Positions 13,374-13,987 of a stretch of DNA of 13,987 nucleotides are shown here, piece after piece. Location of the stretch: positions 1-13,987 of the forward strand of contig CAMTXZ010000127.1 in NCBI GenBank assembly GCA_947085765.1. The letters are read 5' to 3'. The position numbers were made by a program, and so were the translations under genes. The notes beneath the pieces are model-generated. The model saw only the letters and a program-made list of their open reading frames with translations. It did not search any database and was not told where the DNA came from. How positions within the stretch are numbered: position 1 is the first letter of the stretch; each line of letters opens with the position of its first letter. This DNA comes from JAKFXL01 sp947085765 (GTDB lineage Bacteria > Pseudomonadota > Gammaproteobacteria > Tenderiales > Tenderiaceae).

Positions 13374-13742
13374 ATGAAAAATCACATTACATTGTTTCCT
13401 TCGGTGGCCACGATAGCGGTGATGGTGGCGGGATTAACTGGGTGTTTTGATTATCAAGCTACCGAAAATATGAGGATAGAGACAATTGATATTTCAGAGA
13501 AGTATGAAATAAACAAGCAAAGCGCAATCGCTGACGCTCTTCCAGGGCTTGAATCATCAATAAAACACTTGGAATCAGTCTGCGCAGAGATCCAAGATGA
13601 TGGTGCATGTAATAAGGAGTTATCCATACTTCAAGCACAAGTTGAAAGTTTTGGACGTGGAGAATGGCAAGACATCCCAACAATATCATTGGAAAAATTT
13701 TCACTTATAGCTGCATCTGTCAAACAGGGAAAAGATCTATGA
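13374..13742 (+). CDS. Small lipoprotein of unknown function
   Basis: Encodes 122 residues from the ATG at 13374; a longer frame starting with TTG at 13347 would bury the signal. The N-terminus (MKNHITLFPSVATIAVMVAG then LTGC) is a lipoprotein signal peptide with lipobox LTGC, so the Cys at about residue 24 would be acylated. The residue after the Cys is Phe, not Asp, so it should go to the outer membrane in the usual Lol sorting. The mature part is helical with two Cys (ESVCAEIQDDGACNKEL) that may pair. Small lipoproteins on conjugative elements often act in entry exclusion or biofilm functions, but nothing in this one shows which. Its stop overlaps a short following frame. Confidence 0.72.
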   Translation: MKNHITLFPSVATIAVMVAGLTGCFDYQATENMRIETIDISEKYEINKQSAIADALPGLESSIKHLESVCAEIQDDGACNKELSILQAQVESFGRGEWQDIPTISLEKFSLIAASVKQGKDL

Positions 13743-13845
13743 AATATCACGCCCCAACAGGGGAGTTTGAGGAGTGACTATTATTCAGGCTCTGCATGAA
13801 GTGAAGCCAGAGTATGAAGATTTCGCCAAACGCGAATGGTGCTAA
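13739..13845 (+). other. Two overlapping short frames, perhaps one split small gene
   Basis: An ATG at 13739, overlapping the lipoprotein stop, opens 12 codons (MKYHAPTGEFEE) ending in TGA at 13775-13777. A GTG at 13774 in another frame continues TIIQALHEVKPEYEDFAKRE and ends at 13845. Joined, they would make a plausible peptide of about 35 residues, so this may be a small gene broken by a frameshift, or two coupled peptides. Confidence 0.28.
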
Positions 13846-13864
13846 GAATATTGGAAGCTGAACT

Positions 13865-13987
13865 ATGTATTTAAGCAAACAAGTTTTAGAAGGTGCTAGG
13901 CGAGTTTACCAAGAAACAATGACTGATGATAATCGCCAGGTGCGTGATGACACGATAACCCCTTTTGCTATAGCAATGAAGGCAGAG
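13865..13987 (+). CDS. Unknown protein, N-terminal fragment (runs off the right edge)
   Basis: The ATG at 13865 has GGAAG about 8 bases upstream. The frame stays open for 41 codons to the window edge, encoding MYLSKQVLEGARRVYQETMT and a polar, charged continuation. No domain is recognisable from this much. It continues the run of rightward small genes. Confidence 0.5.
   Translation, partial: MYLSKQVLEGARRVYQETMTDDNRQVRDDTITPFAIAMKAE

Noticed and set aside
1..13987. tRNA, rRNA or CRISPR array
   Set aside because: No cloverleaf, rRNA stretch or regularly spaced repeat-spacer pattern was seen on either strand.

Overview
The window looks like the accessory (cargo) part of a gammaproteobacterial integrative conjugative element or a decayed relative of one. 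At the left edge is the C-terminal half of a TraG-like inner-membrane conjugation protein, cut off upstream by an IS630-family insertion sequence whose transposase runs leftward out of the window. The rest is typical island cargo: two toxin-antitoxin-type pairs, a DNA methyltransferase module, a SprT-like metalloprotease, a chemoreceptor operon and a run of small unrecognised genes. Base composition is mixed: about 2300-4980 is visibly AT-rich, while the HDOD, chemoreceptor and SprT genes are much richer in GC, so the parts probably have different origins. The genus cannot be named from the sequence.

Layout. 1-880: IS630 end and traG fragment. 889-2024 (minus strand): a small membrane protein and a RelE/ParE toxin with its ribbon-helix-helix antitoxin. 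2350-4979 (plus): three co-directional genes, namely a small DUF6471-like protein, a ParB/Srx-fold protein and a D12-class adenine methyltransferase, which I take as a candidate DNA-modification or defence module. 5418-6505 (plus): an AbrB-like antitoxin overlapping a nucleotidyltransferase-fold toxin, with a palindromic operator at the promoter. 6506-6879: a non-coding stretch with three DnaA-box-like sequences and short iterated GATC-containing repeats. 6880-10297 (plus): an exported protein, an HDOD protein and a methyl-accepting chemotaxis protein. 10428-11228 (minus): a SprT-like protein. 11229-11563: a regulatory region with strong palindromes, a promoter and the remnant of a staphylococcal-nuclease-like gene. 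11564-13987 (plus): a small HTH regulator and then a series of short unknown genes, several coupled by overlapping stop and start codons, one of them a lipoprotein.

A non-coding repeat of roughly 120-140 bases occurs three times in the same orientation (about 2134-2271, 5176-5312 and 10296-10416). It lies exactly at the borders of the modules: on both sides of the methyltransferase module, and between the chemoreceptor operon and the SprT gene. It has conserved ends and a variable middle. This suggests that modules have been inserted, duplicated or exchanged through these repeats.

Most promising points for a new system: the DUF6471/ParB-like/methyltransferase trio bracketed by repeats; the DnaA-box plus iteron cluster with no replication gene beside it; and the unknown small-gene cluster at the right, preceded by a regulator with two near-identical operator sites.
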